Assembly: GCA_017399165.1 (NCBI GenBank)
Contig: JAFQEF010000109.1
Coordinates: 1 to 64,000 of the forward strand
Direction of reading: 5' to 3'
DNA: 64,000 nt
From: Akkermansia sp.
GTDB lineage: Bacteria > Verrucomicrobiota > Verrucomicrobiia > Verrucomicrobiales > Akkermansiaceae
Of the stretch, positions 42,479-51,062 are shown one piece after another. A model generated the notes under the pieces. It did not search any database. It was given only the letters and a program-made list of their open reading frames with translations, and had not been told where the DNA came from. Position 1 is the stretch's first letter, and each line of letters starts with the position of its first letter. A program made the position numbers and the translations under genes.

Positions 42479-42509
42479 ATTTTAACACAGCCTTATCAGA
42501 ATTTCCAGC
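42479..42509 (-). promoter_or_regulatory. GCTGGAAATTC-type promoter of the fumarase gene
   Basis: On the minus strand GCTGGAAATTC (42499-42509), 17 bp between TGGAAA and TAAAAT (42479-42484), then nine bases ACCCGCGTT and the ATG at 42469. Confidence 0.7.
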
Positions 42510-42559
42510 AAAATCGCCCGAAAATAGTAAATAGAGTCCCTTACTGGCGGAATTTAGGC

Positions 42560-42588
42560 TTGCAAGACACACCTTGACATGGGAAGAT
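42560..42588 (+). promoter_or_regulatory. putative promoter of the SDR gene
   Basis: GGCTTGCAA (TTGCAA 42560-42565), 17-bp spacer, weak -10 GAAGAT (42583-42588), nine bases to the ATG at 42598. Confidence 0.55.
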
Positions 42589-42597
42589 AGGGCTAAG

Positions 42598-43401
42598 ATG
42601 TACAGTACCGTCATAATCACAGGCGCCTCCTCCGGGTTCGGCAAAGGCTTTGCAGAGCGTTTAGCCCCGCATTGTCGGCGTATGATTCTTATCGCCCGCC
42701 GTGAATCCGTGTTGCAGGAAATGGCAACAGCCATCCATACCCAACACGGCACCACCGTAGATGTTTGGCCCTGTGATTTGGCAGACTCACAAGCTCGCGC
42801 AGCACTGTTGACAAAGCTTTGCACCGTAACGGATAAAAGCATTTTACTCATCAACAACGCAGGGTTGGGAGATTACGGGGAGTTCTGCACCGCTGAGCAA
42901 GAGCGCAATCGCGCCCTTATCGAGGTCAATATGACTGCCCCGGTTGAGCTTACAAGAACCATGCTGCCTGCCATGTTGCAAGCGGATAAGGCGGGCATCA
43001 TCAATATAGCCTCATTGGCGGCAGATTTGGCCATACCGGATTTTGCCATGTACGCAGCCAGCAAAGCCTTTGTTGCTTCATTTTCTGAGGCTCTGCGCAT
43101 AGAACTCAACAAGACCAACATACATGTTACTGCCGTGTGCCCGGGCCCTGTACACACCGGGTTCGGCGATGTTGCCCGCAGAACAGGCAAGAGCAAAAAG
43201 GAAGTACCGTTCCGCAAATGGTTTTACAGCACCGTACCTTGTGTTGTTAACACCGCACTCAAAGCAGTAGAGAAAAACAAGCCCCGCTGTTACCCCTCCT
43301 TAAAAATTCGCATAGCCGGGCTCTTTGTACGCTGCGCTCCCTTGTGGCTGTTACGGCTCATCATGAGCACACGCCCCCGAAAAGCTACCCCGATTACCTG
43401 A
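42598..43401 (+). CDS. short-chain dehydrogenase/reductase
   Basis: 267 residues. Classical SDR with Rossmann motif TGASSGFGKGFAERL (about 8-22), NNAGLGD (about 87-93), catalytic Ser in IINIASLAADL, and YAASKAF (Tyr-x-x-x-Lys, about 155-161). NAD(P)H preference is likely NADP from ARRES after strand 2. Substrate unknown. The C-terminal hydrophobic stretch (IAGLFVRCAPLWLLRLIM) is typical of the lipid- or ketoacyl-linked SDR subgroup. First gene of a run leading to ruvA. Start is set by motif and promoter; a frame eight codons longer overlaps the -10. Confidence 0.9.
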   Translation: MYSTVIITGASSGFGKGFAERLAPHCRRMILIARRESVLQEMATAIHTQHGTTVDVWPCDLADSQARAALLTKLCTVTDKSILLINNAGLGDYGEFCTAEQERNRALIEVNMTAPVELTRTMLPAMLQADKAGIINIASLAADLAIPDFAMYAASKAFVASFSEALRIELNKTNIHVTAVCPGPVHTGFGDVARRTGKSKKEVPFRKWFYSTVPCVVNTALKAVEKNKPRCYPSLKIRIAGLFVRCAPLWLLRLIMSTRPRKATPIT

Positions 43402-43405
43402 TGCA

Positions 43406-44839
43406 ATGAATCACAAAAGAAACCATAAAAAGAAAAGATTTCTGACAATGTTCAACCTCGGTATTCTTGCCATAGCGGGTGTGGGCGTAGGCTCTCTCTA
43501 TACACCGTATCCGGCGCAATTCATCAAAGAGCTCAGAACCCTGCAAGCACCGGAATCCCCTACTGCACCACAGGAGCCGCAGCAGCCTGCTGTCGAGCCA
43601 CCGCCGGCACAAGCCCCTGAGCAATTACCGCTTCAATCCACCTTGCAGGTTACCCCTTGGCAGCCTACAACATCATTCAAAATGGCAGAGATTCACCTGC
43701 CTCCGTTCCCTCCGGCTCTCCCCGAGCGTGTAGAGACCGGTAATTTTGAGCATATTAATGAGATGGAGCGTGGCATCAACATCAAGAGCAATGTCAACTT
43801 CTCCAAGGGAAGCACCGCCTCTCAAGACCGCAAAAAAAAGCAGGCCTATCAGGTAAAAGTATCGTTGGAGCTACTTACCCCCCATGCAGCCCAAGGCAAT
43901 GATTTGCTCACGGCTAACCCCAAGCTCAACAAAGTACTCAGTGCTTTTGATACACTCATGAAGGATGCCAAGATTTCCCCTTGGTATCATAAACTGTACC
44001 AATACAAACAAAACAGAATCAGAAAAAACGCCTCCACACTCTCTCGCCTGCTGGATCGACACAATTATTACGACACAGACACCATATTGGAAATTGCAGC
44101 CCCCAACAACGGCCGCAAAGCATTGTGGATTCAGGCAGATATGGATGTGGTATCCGATGGCTCGGACGGTGACCGCCTGCCGGACATGCCCAAAAAGATA
44201 AAAGAGAGCGAGTTCTACCAGCCCTCCACCTCTTACAAATGGCGCAAAAAGACTAAAACGCCCAACCCGCTGTTAGAGGGTTGGCAAAACCGTCTCAAAA
44301 AATACAAGGAGGAAAAGAATAAAGAGGGCATTGCGCGTGCAGAACGCGTTATCGGCGATCTCAAAATTTTCAGTTTCCTTCTTGCAGAGTACGATTCGTT
44401 TATTGTTGTGCCTTTAACCGTTAATGACAAAGGCACCAACACCAGGCAAGAGAACCACCTCAAACAATATCGCCCCGCCGCCGGTGATTACGCCGTTGTT
44501 ATTGTGGACAACAAGGTATACCCCGCCATTGTGGGAGACTTCGGCCCCAAGTTCAAAACGGGCGAGGCCTCATTAAGACTTTGCAAAACAATTAATGCCA
44601 AAGCAAGCATCAACAGTCGCCCGGTATCGCATTTGGGTGTATCTTACATTATTTTCCCCGGCACCAAAGAACCGGAAAACGGCCCGATTGATTACGACAG
44701 ACTGAACGCTCGCTGCCGCGAATTGCTCGCAGAGCTGGGCGGGCTGGGCACCGAGGCAGAGTTTGTAGAAATGAAAGACTTGCTCCCCCAACCCAAACCC
44801 GAGGAGCAAAAGCCACAAGAAACACCCAACAAGAAGTAA
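43406..44839 (+). CDS. membrane-anchored GH75 (chitosanase)-like protein
   Basis: 477 residues. Basic N-terminus and one hydrophobic anchor (about 15-33, FNLGILAIAGVGVGSLY), a Pro/Gln-rich linker (about 45-85), then a globular domain from about 210 to 440. The segment LWIQADMDVVSDGSDGDRLP (about 237-256) resembles the DMDIDCDG site of GH75 chitosanases, and AGDYAVVIVDNKVYPAIVGDFGPK with GEASLRLCKTI and GVSYIIFPGT fits the rest of that fold. Whether it cuts chitosan-like or peptidoglycan glycan is unknown. The C-terminus is Lys/Pro/Glu-rich. It starts four bases after the SDR stop and ends four before ruvA. Confidence 0.65.
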   Translation: MNHKRNHKKKRFLTMFNLGILAIAGVGVGSLYTPYPAQFIKELRTLQAPESPTAPQEPQQPAVEPPPAQAPEQLPLQSTLQVTPWQPTTSFKMAEIHLPPFPPALPERVETGNFEHINEMERGINIKSNVNFSKGSTASQDRKKKQAYQVKVSLELLTPHAAQGNDLLTANPKLNKVLSAFDTLMKDAKISPWYHKLYQYKQNRIRKNASTLSRLLDRHNYYDTDTILEIAAPNNGRKALWIQADMDVVSDGSDGDRLPDMPKKIKESEFYQPSTSYKWRKKTKTPNPLLEGWQNRLKKYKEEKNKEGIARAERVIGDLKIFSFLLAEYDSFIVVPLTVNDKGTNTRQENHLKQYRPAAGDYAVVIVDNKVYPAIVGDFGPKFKTGEASLRLCKTINAKASINSRPVSHLGVSYIIFPGTKEPENGPIDYDRLNARCRELLAELGGLGTEAEFVEMKDLLPQPKPEEQKPQETPNKK

Positions 44840-44843
44840 GCAC

Positions 44844-45440
44844 ATGATTGCTTTTTTACGAGGAACCGTTGCAGAGGCTCTGCCCCAATGCCTGATTTTG
44901 GATGTTGGCGGTGTGGGGTACGAGGTGCAAATCCCATTGTCCACCTTTGACCACATTAACCCCGTTGAAGGCCAAACCGTTACCTTAAAAACGCATTTTC
45001 ATATCCGAGAAAATGCGCAAGTACTCTACGGCTTCGCTACAGATGCAGAGAGAGATATCTTCCGCCTGCTAATCGAGCGCGTCAGCGGCATAGGCCCGGC
45101 CACTGCTGTCTCCATTCTCAGCGGGCTCAAGGTCAGCGATTTCAAGGCAGCCGTAGCTGCGGGAGATGCCCAACGCATTGCACGCGCCAAAGGAGTCGGC
45201 AAGAAAACAGCAGAGCGTATCGTATTGGAGCTTAAAGACAAAATCGGCTTGGCGGCCACCTGGGAGGCCCAGCAGCAAGGCACCACCAGCCCTGCCGCGG
45301 CAGATGCAGAGCTCGCCCTCGTGGCACTCGGGTTCAAACAAACGGAGGCCAGAAAAGCCATCAAAGCACTGCTTGCCGATACCCCGCAAGCCAATACGGA
45401 TGACCTCATACGCGGAGCCCTGCGCATGATGACCAGATAA
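44844..45440 (+). CDS. ruvA: Holliday junction branch migration protein RuvA
   Basis: 198 residues. Tetrameric junction-binding protein that works with RuvB. Domain I OB-fold MIAFLRGTVAEALPQCLILD (1-20); domain II with two helix-hairpin-helix motifs, VSGIGPATAVSILSG (about 80-94) and AKGVGKKTAERIVLEL (about 115-130); domain III VALGFKQTEARKAIK (about 158-172). Complete. ruvB and ruvC are not adjacent; ruvX lies elsewhere in the window. Probably cotranscribed with the GH75-like gene. Confidence 0.97.
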   Translation: MIAFLRGTVAEALPQCLILDVGGVGYEVQIPLSTFDHINPVEGQTVTLKTHFHIRENAQVLYGFATDAERDIFRLLIERVSGIGPATAVSILSGLKVSDFKAAVAAGDAQRIARAKGVGKKTAERIVLELKDKIGLAATWEAQQQGTTSPAAADAELALVALGFKQTEARKAIKALLADTPQANTDDLIRGALRMMTR

Positions 45441-45450
45441 TCACCCCCGT

Positions 45451-46014
45451 ATGCCCCGACTCCCGCTGCCCGGTAAACGCATGTTACTGATATGGTTGCT
45501 TGCAGCCGTATCCGCAGCGGTGTGCACCATCTGTATTCTACTGAGCATTCCCCGAGAACGCGCGGAAGCGCCGGAGATTCTACAAAATGACATACGCCCG
45601 GAAACGCTCTGCCGCATTGCCGCCACACCGTTGGAGGCAATACCGCAGGCCATAGAATCCGACACGCCCTATCTGAGGCTTCGGGAATACGCCCCGGGCT
45701 GCTATGAGCTGCTCTACTGGGGCAACCCCATTCGCAAGCATTATACCTACTCCGTCAGAAAAGTCAGTAACAACCGCTCCGTTTTGCTGGATTCTCAAGG
45801 CAAACGGCAAAGATGGTGCGAGCTGCCCGTTACCGTACCCCGCAGAGCAGATAAAAAACTTCCCCTGCAACCCGCAGTTAAGCTCCATTTGCAGCAAGAC
45901 GACCGGCATGAACACTACGCAGTAAAGGTATCCGTACACGATGGCACCACGAGACACATACTCTGCACGGAGGTCTACCTCATCAAAGGCTTCCCCGGTA
46001 CGTCTCATCATTAA
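45451..46014 (+). CDS. single-pass membrane protein of unknown function
   Basis: 187 residues with one N-terminal membrane helix (about 11-32, LLIWLLAAVSAAVCTICILL) and a predicted periplasmic beta-rich domain. That domain has YAPGCYELLYWGNPIRKHYT and three well-spaced Cys. No family is recognised. It lies ten bases downstream of ruvA, likely the last gene of that transcript, since a new promoter follows within its 3' region. Confidence 0.65.
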   Translation: MPRLPLPGKRMLLIWLLAAVSAAVCTICILLSIPRERAEAPEILQNDIRPETLCRIAATPLEAIPQAIESDTPYLRLREYAPGCYELLYWGNPIRKHYTYSVRKVSNNRSVLLDSQGKRQRWCELPVTVPRRADKKLPLQPAVKLHLQQDDRHEHYAVKVSVHDGTTRHILCTEVYLIKGFPGTSHH

Positions 46015-46018
46015 AAGC

Positions 46019-46047
46019 TTGACGAATAACATAACTTACCGTACAAT
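46019..46047 (+). promoter_or_regulatory. promoter of the membrane protein-L,D-transpeptidase pair
   Basis: AGCTTGACG (TTGACG 46019-46024), 17-bp spacer, TACAAT (46042-46047), eight bases to the ATG at 46056. Confidence 0.8.
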
Positions 46048-46055
46048 CCCCGCGC

Positions 46056-46709
46056 ATGAAATATCTCCTCCGCTCATTAAAAGAGTTCATTCTTCTCATT
46101 GTTATCTGTGCCATCATCATGGCATGCGTGGCAGGTTTAGGTCAAGGACTCAACACGGCAGCTTTCTTTGAAAGCTTGCAAAACCTGCAATATACGGATT
46201 TATACTTAATGCTCGGCATACTTTTCATTGCCCTGCAACTGGTAGTAATGCGGTGGAGCGGCTATGCCATGAACATGCTGCTTACCCTTACCAGCACACT
46301 GCTTTTTGCTCAAATGGTTACCATTGCCATTGGCCCGCATGTTTCTATGACCGCCTCCCTGCATCAATTGGCAGACAGCTTGGGCATGGTGCATCCGCTT
46401 AAGAGCAATACCGCTCTCTACTGGTTGATTCCGCTTACTTGGTTTCTCTGCTTGCTGGGGGCAAAAGACCAAGTGCGCACCTTCTGCACGGCCTTGGTTT
46501 GCTATGCGCTTTGGTTGGTCGGCACACCGCTGATGAACAGTGCTGTAGAAAAATGGGCAGCAAATGAGGATCCGGCACTTCCGCAAATCCTTGATATCCT
46601 CACCGGGGCGGACTGGATGCCCGCAGCCGTATGGGGCTGTTTCCTGTTGATTTTTGCCCTCATTGTCGGGGTGTTAGATGCACTGTTTCCGGAGAAAAAA
46701 GAGGCATGA
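46056..46709 (+). CDS. five-helix membrane protein of unknown function
   Basis: 217 residues with about five hydrophobic helices (near 10-32, 48-66, 70-92, 128-150 and 185-208). No motif is recognised. The start is set by the promoter at 46019. The stop overlaps the ATG of the L,D-transpeptidase gene (ATGA), which suggests that the two products are made together and may act together in the envelope. Confidence 0.72.
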   Translation: MKYLLRSLKEFILLIVICAIIMACVAGLGQGLNTAAFFESLQNLQYTDLYLMLGILFIALQLVVMRWSGYAMNMLLTLTSTLLFAQMVTIAIGPHVSMTASLHQLADSLGMVHPLKSNTALYWLIPLTWFLCLLGAKDQVRTFCTALVCYALWLVGTPLMNSAVEKWAANEDPALPQILDILTGADWMPAAVWGCFLLIFALIVGVLDALFPEKKEA

Positions 46710-47380
46710 AAACACTCTTAGCCATCTTATTATCGGGCATGATAACCATGGGAGCACAAAACAACCATCCAAAACCGCATGATCCGCCCAAGGTGCTCTT
46801 GGCCCGTGCCAACGTGTGCTACGAGTTTGGTGAGCATTTCGGCAAACCCGTTTTCATCCGCATCTTTAAGGAGGATTATGAATTAGAGCTCTGGGTGCAA
46901 AATGAAGACCGGGAATGGGAGCTATTGAACACATACGAAATTGCCGGAATGAGCGGGGATATCGGGCCTAAAACCAAAGAAGGCGATGAGCAGGCACCCG
47001 AGGGGTTCTACAGAGTATACCCCAAAAACATGAACCCCTACAGCAACTATCACCTGGCATTTAATGTGGGGTACCCCAACAAATACGACCGCGCACACGG
47101 GCGCACAGGTGGGCTTATTATGGTGCACGGCAGCGATGTTTCCCTGGGGTGCTTTGCCATGACGAATGAAAAAGTGGAGGAAATTTACACCTTGGTTAAT
47201 GAGGCTTTTAAAGCCGGTGTCAAGTCCGTACCCGTGCAAGTTTATCCCTTCCGTATGACAGATAAGCGCATGGAGCAGGAAAAGCTTAGCCCGCACTATG
47301 CTTTTTGGCAACATATTCGCCCCGGTTATTTGTATACCGAGGAGCATAACGCCCCATACCCGGATACAGACTCCCAATAA
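46706..47380 (+). CDS. YafK-like murein L,D-transpeptidase
   Basis: 224 residues from the ATG at 46706. Signal peptide MKTLLAILLSGMITMGAQ. The YkuD-type catalytic domain shows APEGFYRVYPKNMNP (about 100-114), NVGYPNKYDRAHGRTG, MVHGSDVSLGCFAMTNEKV (about 138-156). His in MVHG and the nucleophile Cys in SLGCF are both present. In Escherichia coli the YafK relative (DpaA) removes Braun lipoprotein from peptidoglycan; others make 3-3 crosslinks. Which reaction applies here is open. Coupled to the upstream membrane protein. Confidence 0.9.
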   Translation: MKTLLAILLSGMITMGAQNNHPKPHDPPKVLLARANVCYEFGEHFGKPVFIRIFKEDYELELWVQNEDREWELLNTYEIAGMSGDIGPKTKEGDEQAPEGFYRVYPKNMNPYSNYHLAFNVGYPNKYDRAHGRTGGLIMVHGSDVSLGCFAMTNEKVEEIYTLVNEAFKAGVKSVPVQVYPFRMTDKRMEQEKLSPHYAFWQHIRPGYLYTEEHNAPYPDTDSQ

Positions 47381-47391
47381 TAAAAAGAGGC

Positions 47392-47420
47392 TTGCAAGGA
47401 GGGGGATATTGCGGTATAAT
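47392..47420 (+). promoter_or_regulatory. promoter of the phosphohexomutase gene
   Basis: GGCTTGCAA (TTGCAA 47392-47397), 17-bp spacer, TATAAT (47415-47420), ten bases to the ATG at 47431. Confidence 0.85.
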
Positions 47421-47430
47421 CTCTGCACGT

Positions 47431-49377
47431 ATGATGGATAGCACTCTTCTTTCCACGCTCGAGCAGGCCGTTGCAGACGGCAAACTGCTTGCAACATCTC
47501 TTGAAAACATTCAACTGCTGCTGGCCGGCACGCAAGATCCCGTTGCCCCCGCAGCCATCAGCGAGCTTACCGCCGCAGGCGAGTGGGCTGAGTTGAACAA
47601 CCGTTTCTACAAAACACTGGCTTTTGGTACCGGTGGGCTGCGCGGACGCACCATCGGCATGGTCGTTGCCCCCTCTGAGCAAGGCAAAGGCGGTGTCAAT
47701 GGCCGCCCCGAGTTCCCCTGCGTGGGCACGGCATCCATGAACTACTTTAACGTAGGGCGTGCCATGCGTGGGCTCATCACCTATGTTCGCAGATTTGTAG
47801 AGGCAGAAGGCACCGGTCGCAAGCCCAAGATTGTAGTGGGGCATGATACGCGCCACTTCTCCCGAGACTTTGCAGAGTACTGCGCCAAGATTGCCACAGA
47901 TTTGGGCTGCGATTGCGCCCTGTTTGACGGCCCCTGCTCCACCCCCGAGGTTTCCTTTGCCATCCGCGAGCTGAATGCCGACACGGGTGTGGTGCTCACC
48001 GCCTCTCACAACCCTGCACACGACAACGGTTTCAAGGCATACTTTAATGACGGCGCGCAATTGATTGCCCCCCATGACAAAGCAGTGATTGCCGAGGTAA
48101 ACGCCCTGACGGGCGACACCTACGAGCCCCTGCCCGCAGACCAACAGGGTAAGCTGAGCATCCTTGGCCCCGAGTTTGATGCCATTTATATTGAAAAGCT
48201 CAAGGGTATTATTCTTCGCCCGGATGTCTTTGAAAAAGCAAGTGCTAAAGTGGTGTACACCAATCTGCACGGCACGGGTGGCCGCTGCATTGTGCCCATT
48301 CTCAAACAAATCGGCTGCAATGTCAGCACCGTAGCAGAGCAGGATGTGCTCGATGGGCGATTCCCCACAGTGGCCAGCCCCAACCCCGAGAACGCCCCTG
48401 CTCTCGACATGGCTATTGCTCAAGCAGATGCAGAGAATGCGGACTTGGTAATTGCCACGGATCCCGACAGCGACCGCATGGGCATTGCCGTGAGAGATAC
48501 CGCCACCGGCAAAATGCAACTGCTCACCGGCAACCAGACCGGCTGTCTTATGGCTTGGTACCGCTGCATGAGCGCCATAGAGCTGGGCATCATCACCCCG
48601 CAAAACATTGAGCACGCCGTCATGGTAAAAACCTTTGTGACCAGCCCCTTGCAAGATGCCATTGCCGCCTCCTTCGGCATCTCCACCGTCAATGTGCTCA
48701 CCGGCTTCAAGTACATTGCTGCCAAACTCGGCAAGTATGAGCAAGCCATACCCGCAGCAGAGCGTGTGGGCTACCGCAACATGACAGAGGCTCAAACTCG
48801 TGAGCTTCGCCTTAAGTACAGCAAATACTTCATCTTTGGCGGTGAAGAGAGCTACGGCTACCTGGCTCAGGATTTTGTGCGAGATAAGGATGCCAATGCC
48901 GCTGCTCTTTGCTTGGCAGAAATGAACGCCTACCTTGCCTCCAAGGGTATCGGCCTGCTGGAGTGCCTCAACAACATCTATACAGAGCTCGGCTATTACA
49001 TGGAGCTCGGTAAGAGCTTGGTTATGGAGGGCGCGGACGGTGCTGCCAAGATTGCAGCCCTTACCCAAAGTTACATGCAAAACCCGCCTGCCGAAATGGA
49101 CGGTGCCGCCGTGGTTGCCGTGCGAGACTTCTCCACCGGTACTCTTACCGATGCAGAGGGCGACCCCATCCCCGCAGAGAAGATGCTCTTTATTGACTTG
49201 GCAGATGGCCGCAGCTTTGCCGTGCGCCCCAGTGGCACAGAGCCCAAGATTAAATACTACCTCTTCGCTCACGGCGAAAAGGGCGCAGAGCTCTGCACCG
49301 CCAAGGCAACTGTGGAGACAGGCATTGCCTCCCTGTGGGCAGCTGTAGAGGCAGACGCCCGCACCCGCATGGCTTGA
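47431..49377 (+). CDS. phosphoglucomutase/phosphomannomutase family protein
   Basis: 648 residues from the ATG at 47431 (a second ATG follows at once). Alpha-D-phosphohexomutase fold: FGTGGLRGRTIG (about 68-79), phosphoserine loop TASHNPAHDNGFKAYF (about 190-205), metal loop ATDPDSDRMG (about 342-351), sugar loop GGEESYGYL (about 470-478) and phosphate-binding RPSGTEPKIKYY near the C-terminus. It interconverts hexose 1- and 6-phosphates. The large size resembles the long PGM2-like class rather than short ManB. It could provide mannose-1-phosphate to ManC or glucose-1-phosphate for glycogen. A 13-codon upstream extension is rejected because it covers the promoter. Terminator follows. Confidence 0.93.
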   Translation: MMDSTLLSTLEQAVADGKLLATSLENIQLLLAGTQDPVAPAAISELTAAGEWAELNNRFYKTLAFGTGGLRGRTIGMVVAPSEQGKGGVNGRPEFPCVGTASMNYFNVGRAMRGLITYVRRFVEAEGTGRKPKIVVGHDTRHFSRDFAEYCAKIATDLGCDCALFDGPCSTPEVSFAIRELNADTGVVLTASHNPAHDNGFKAYFNDGAQLIAPHDKAVIAEVNALTGDTYEPLPADQQGKLSILGPEFDAIYIEKLKGIILRPDVFEKASAKVVYTNLHGTGGRCIVPILKQIGCNVSTVAEQDVLDGRFPTVASPNPENAPALDMAIAQADAENADLVIATDPDSDRMGIAVRDTATGKMQLLTGNQTGCLMAWYRCMSAIELGIITPQNIEHAVMVKTFVTSPLQDAIAASFGISTVNVLTGFKYIAAKLGKYEQAIPAAERVGYRNMTEAQTRELRLKYSKYFIFGGEESYGYLAQDFVRDKDANAAALCLAEMNAYLASKGIGLLECLNNIYTELGYYMELGKSLVMEGADGAAKIAALTQSYMQNPPAEMDGAAVVAVRDFSTGTLTDAEGDPIPAEKMLFIDLADGRSFAVRPSGTEPKIKYYLFAHGEKGAELCTAKATVETGIASLWAAVEADARTRMA

Positions 49378-49408
49378 TGCCCTTCCCCATCCCCCCCCTT
49401 TATACAAG

Positions 49409-49438
49409 GCCCGCAGCTCACCCCTGCGGGCTTTTTTT
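49409..49438 (+). terminator. intrinsic terminator after the phosphohexomutase gene
   Basis: Perfect eight-pair stem GCCCGCAG/CTGCGGGC, seven-base loop, then seven T. Confidence 0.9.
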
Positions 49439-49472
49439 GCACACACAAATAATCAACGCACGTATTTTGCGC

Positions 49473-49502
49473 TGGAATCACCCCCGATTTTTATGCTAGA
49501 AT
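49473..49502 (+). promoter_or_regulatory. promoter of hsdM
   Basis: GCTGGAATC (TGGAAT 49473-49478), 18-bp spacer, extended -10 TGCTAGAAT (TAGAAT 49497-49502). The -35 resembles the GCTGGAAATTC class. The leader is about 33 nt, without an obvious ribosome-binding site. Confidence 0.6.
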
Positions 49503-49541
49503 ACACGGGTTAAAGATATAACGAGTTAATTTTTTCAATAC

Positions 49542-51047
49542 ATGATTACCGGAGACTTAAAAAATAAGGTTGATGCTATTTGGGACACCTTGTGGACAGG
49601 CGGTATCTCCAGCCCTATCACAGTGCTGGAGCAAATTACGTATTTGATGTTCATGAAGTTGCTGGATGATAACCAGCTCAGGGCGGAGGCAAATGCCAAT
49701 ATCCTCGGCGTGGAGTTGACCAATAAGGTGTTTGGTGACGGCATCTGCGTTATCAGCGAAACTCCCCGTATTGAAACAGATTATAAAAACCTGCGTTGGA
49801 GCATATTCCACAACTTTGAACCGACCGCCATGTTGGAAAACATCCGCAATTATGTTTTCCCCTTTATCAAAACGATTGGTCGGGGTAAAGATACGGCATT
49901 CAGCCGTTATATGAAGGACACCGTGTTCCTTATCCCCACCGGTGGCGTATTGGCAAAAGTGGTGGATGGCATTGATGCGCTGGACATGAACAACAAGGAC
50001 CTCATGGGCGATGTGTATGAGTACCTGCTCAGCAAAATTGCAGCCGCCGGAGAAAATGGGCAGTTCCGCACACCCCGCCATATCATTGAAATGATTGTTA
50101 AGCTCATGCAGCCCACCCTTCAAGATAAGATTCTGGACCCCGCCATGGGTAGTGCCGGTTTCTTGCAACAGAGTTGTGCTTATATTTGCAATAATCAACG
50201 TGCGGAGCTCATGAAAAGCAAAAACATGGCCTATTTCAAAACGGAGCTCTTCTCCGGTTATGATACGGACCAGTCCATGCTCCGCATTGGTGCCATGAAC
50301 ATGATGCTGCATGGGGTGGAGGAGCCCAATATCAAGTATCAGGACTCTTTATCAAAGGAAAATACAGAGAGAGATTGCTACACCCTTATCATGGCAAACC
50401 CGCCATTCAAGGGTAGTGTGTTCAAAGAGAATATCAGCAAGGATTTGACGGCGCTCTGCTCTACCACCAAGACGGAGCTGCTTTTCATGGCTCTCTTCAC
50501 CAAAATGCTCACCATCGGCGGGCGCTGCGCTTCCATCGTGCCCGAAGGGGTGCTTTTTGGCAGTTCAAAGGCGCACAAGGCTCTGCGCAAGGAGCTTGTG
50601 GAGAATCAGCAGCTGCGCGCCGTTATCTCCATGCCATCAGGGGTGTTTAAACCCTATGCCGGGGTATCAACCGCCATCCTCATTTTCACCCGCACAAATG
50701 CCGGCGGTACAGATAAGGTCTGGTTCTACGATATGAAGGCAGACGGCTACAGCCTCGATGATAAACGCACACCTATCGAACAGAACGATATCCCCGATGT
50801 TATCGCCCGTTTCTCGAACTTGGAGGCAGAAGAAAACCGTGAACGCACCGACCAAAGCTTCATGGTCTCCAAACAAGAAATTGTTGATAATGACTATGAC
50901 CTCAGCATCAATAAATACAAGAAAACAGTTTACGTGCCGATAGAATACCCCCCGTCCTCGGAAATTTTGGATAGCATTGAAGCCTTGGAATCGCAAATTC
51001 AAACAGAAATGGCTGAGTTGCGTAAGTTGCTGCAACAACAAATCTGA
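49542..51047 (+). CDS. hsdM: type I restriction-modification methyltransferase subunit HsdM
   Basis: 501 residues. N6-adenine methyltransferase of a type I system. The N-terminal helical HsdM domain (about 1-150, with EQITYLMFMKLLDD) is followed by the SAM-binding motif I DPAMGSAGFLQQS (about 200-212), catalytic motif IV NPPFKGS (about 285-291) and a C-terminal helix (LDSIEALESQIQTEMAELRK) that packs against HsdS. FRTPRHIIEMIV precedes motif I as in the family. Full length and intact. The hsdS start is 15 bases downstream. Confidence 0.96.
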   Translation: MITGDLKNKVDAIWDTLWTGGISSPITVLEQITYLMFMKLLDDNQLRAEANANILGVELTNKVFGDGICVISETPRIETDYKNLRWSIFHNFEPTAMLENIRNYVFPFIKTIGRGKDTAFSRYMKDTVFLIPTGGVLAKVVDGIDALDMNNKDLMGDVYEYLLSKIAAAGENGQFRTPRHIIEMIVKLMQPTLQDKILDPAMGSAGFLQQSCAYICNNQRAELMKSKNMAYFKTELFSGYDTDQSMLRIGAMNMMLHGVEEPNIKYQDSLSKENTERDCYTLIMANPPFKGSVFKENISKDLTALCSTTKTELLFMALFTKMLTIGGRCASIVPEGVLFGSSKAHKALRKELVENQQLRAVISMPSGVFKPYAGVSTAILIFTRTNAGGTDKVWFYDMKADGYSLDDKRTPIEQNDIPDVIARFSNLEAEENRERTDQSFMVSKQEIVDNDYDLSINKYKKTVYVPIEYPPSSEILDSIEALESQIQTEMAELRKLLQQQI

Positions 51048-51062
51048 ATTTGTAGGGGTAGT

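Noticed and set aside
40823-42577. 584-codon antisense frame under the fumarase gene
   Set aside because: Shadow frame; the fumarase has all cluster cysteines and proper length.
47326-49446. 706-codon antisense frame under the phosphohexomutase gene
   Set aside because: Same cause: biased codon use in a highly expressed gene. No recognisable protein and no promoter.
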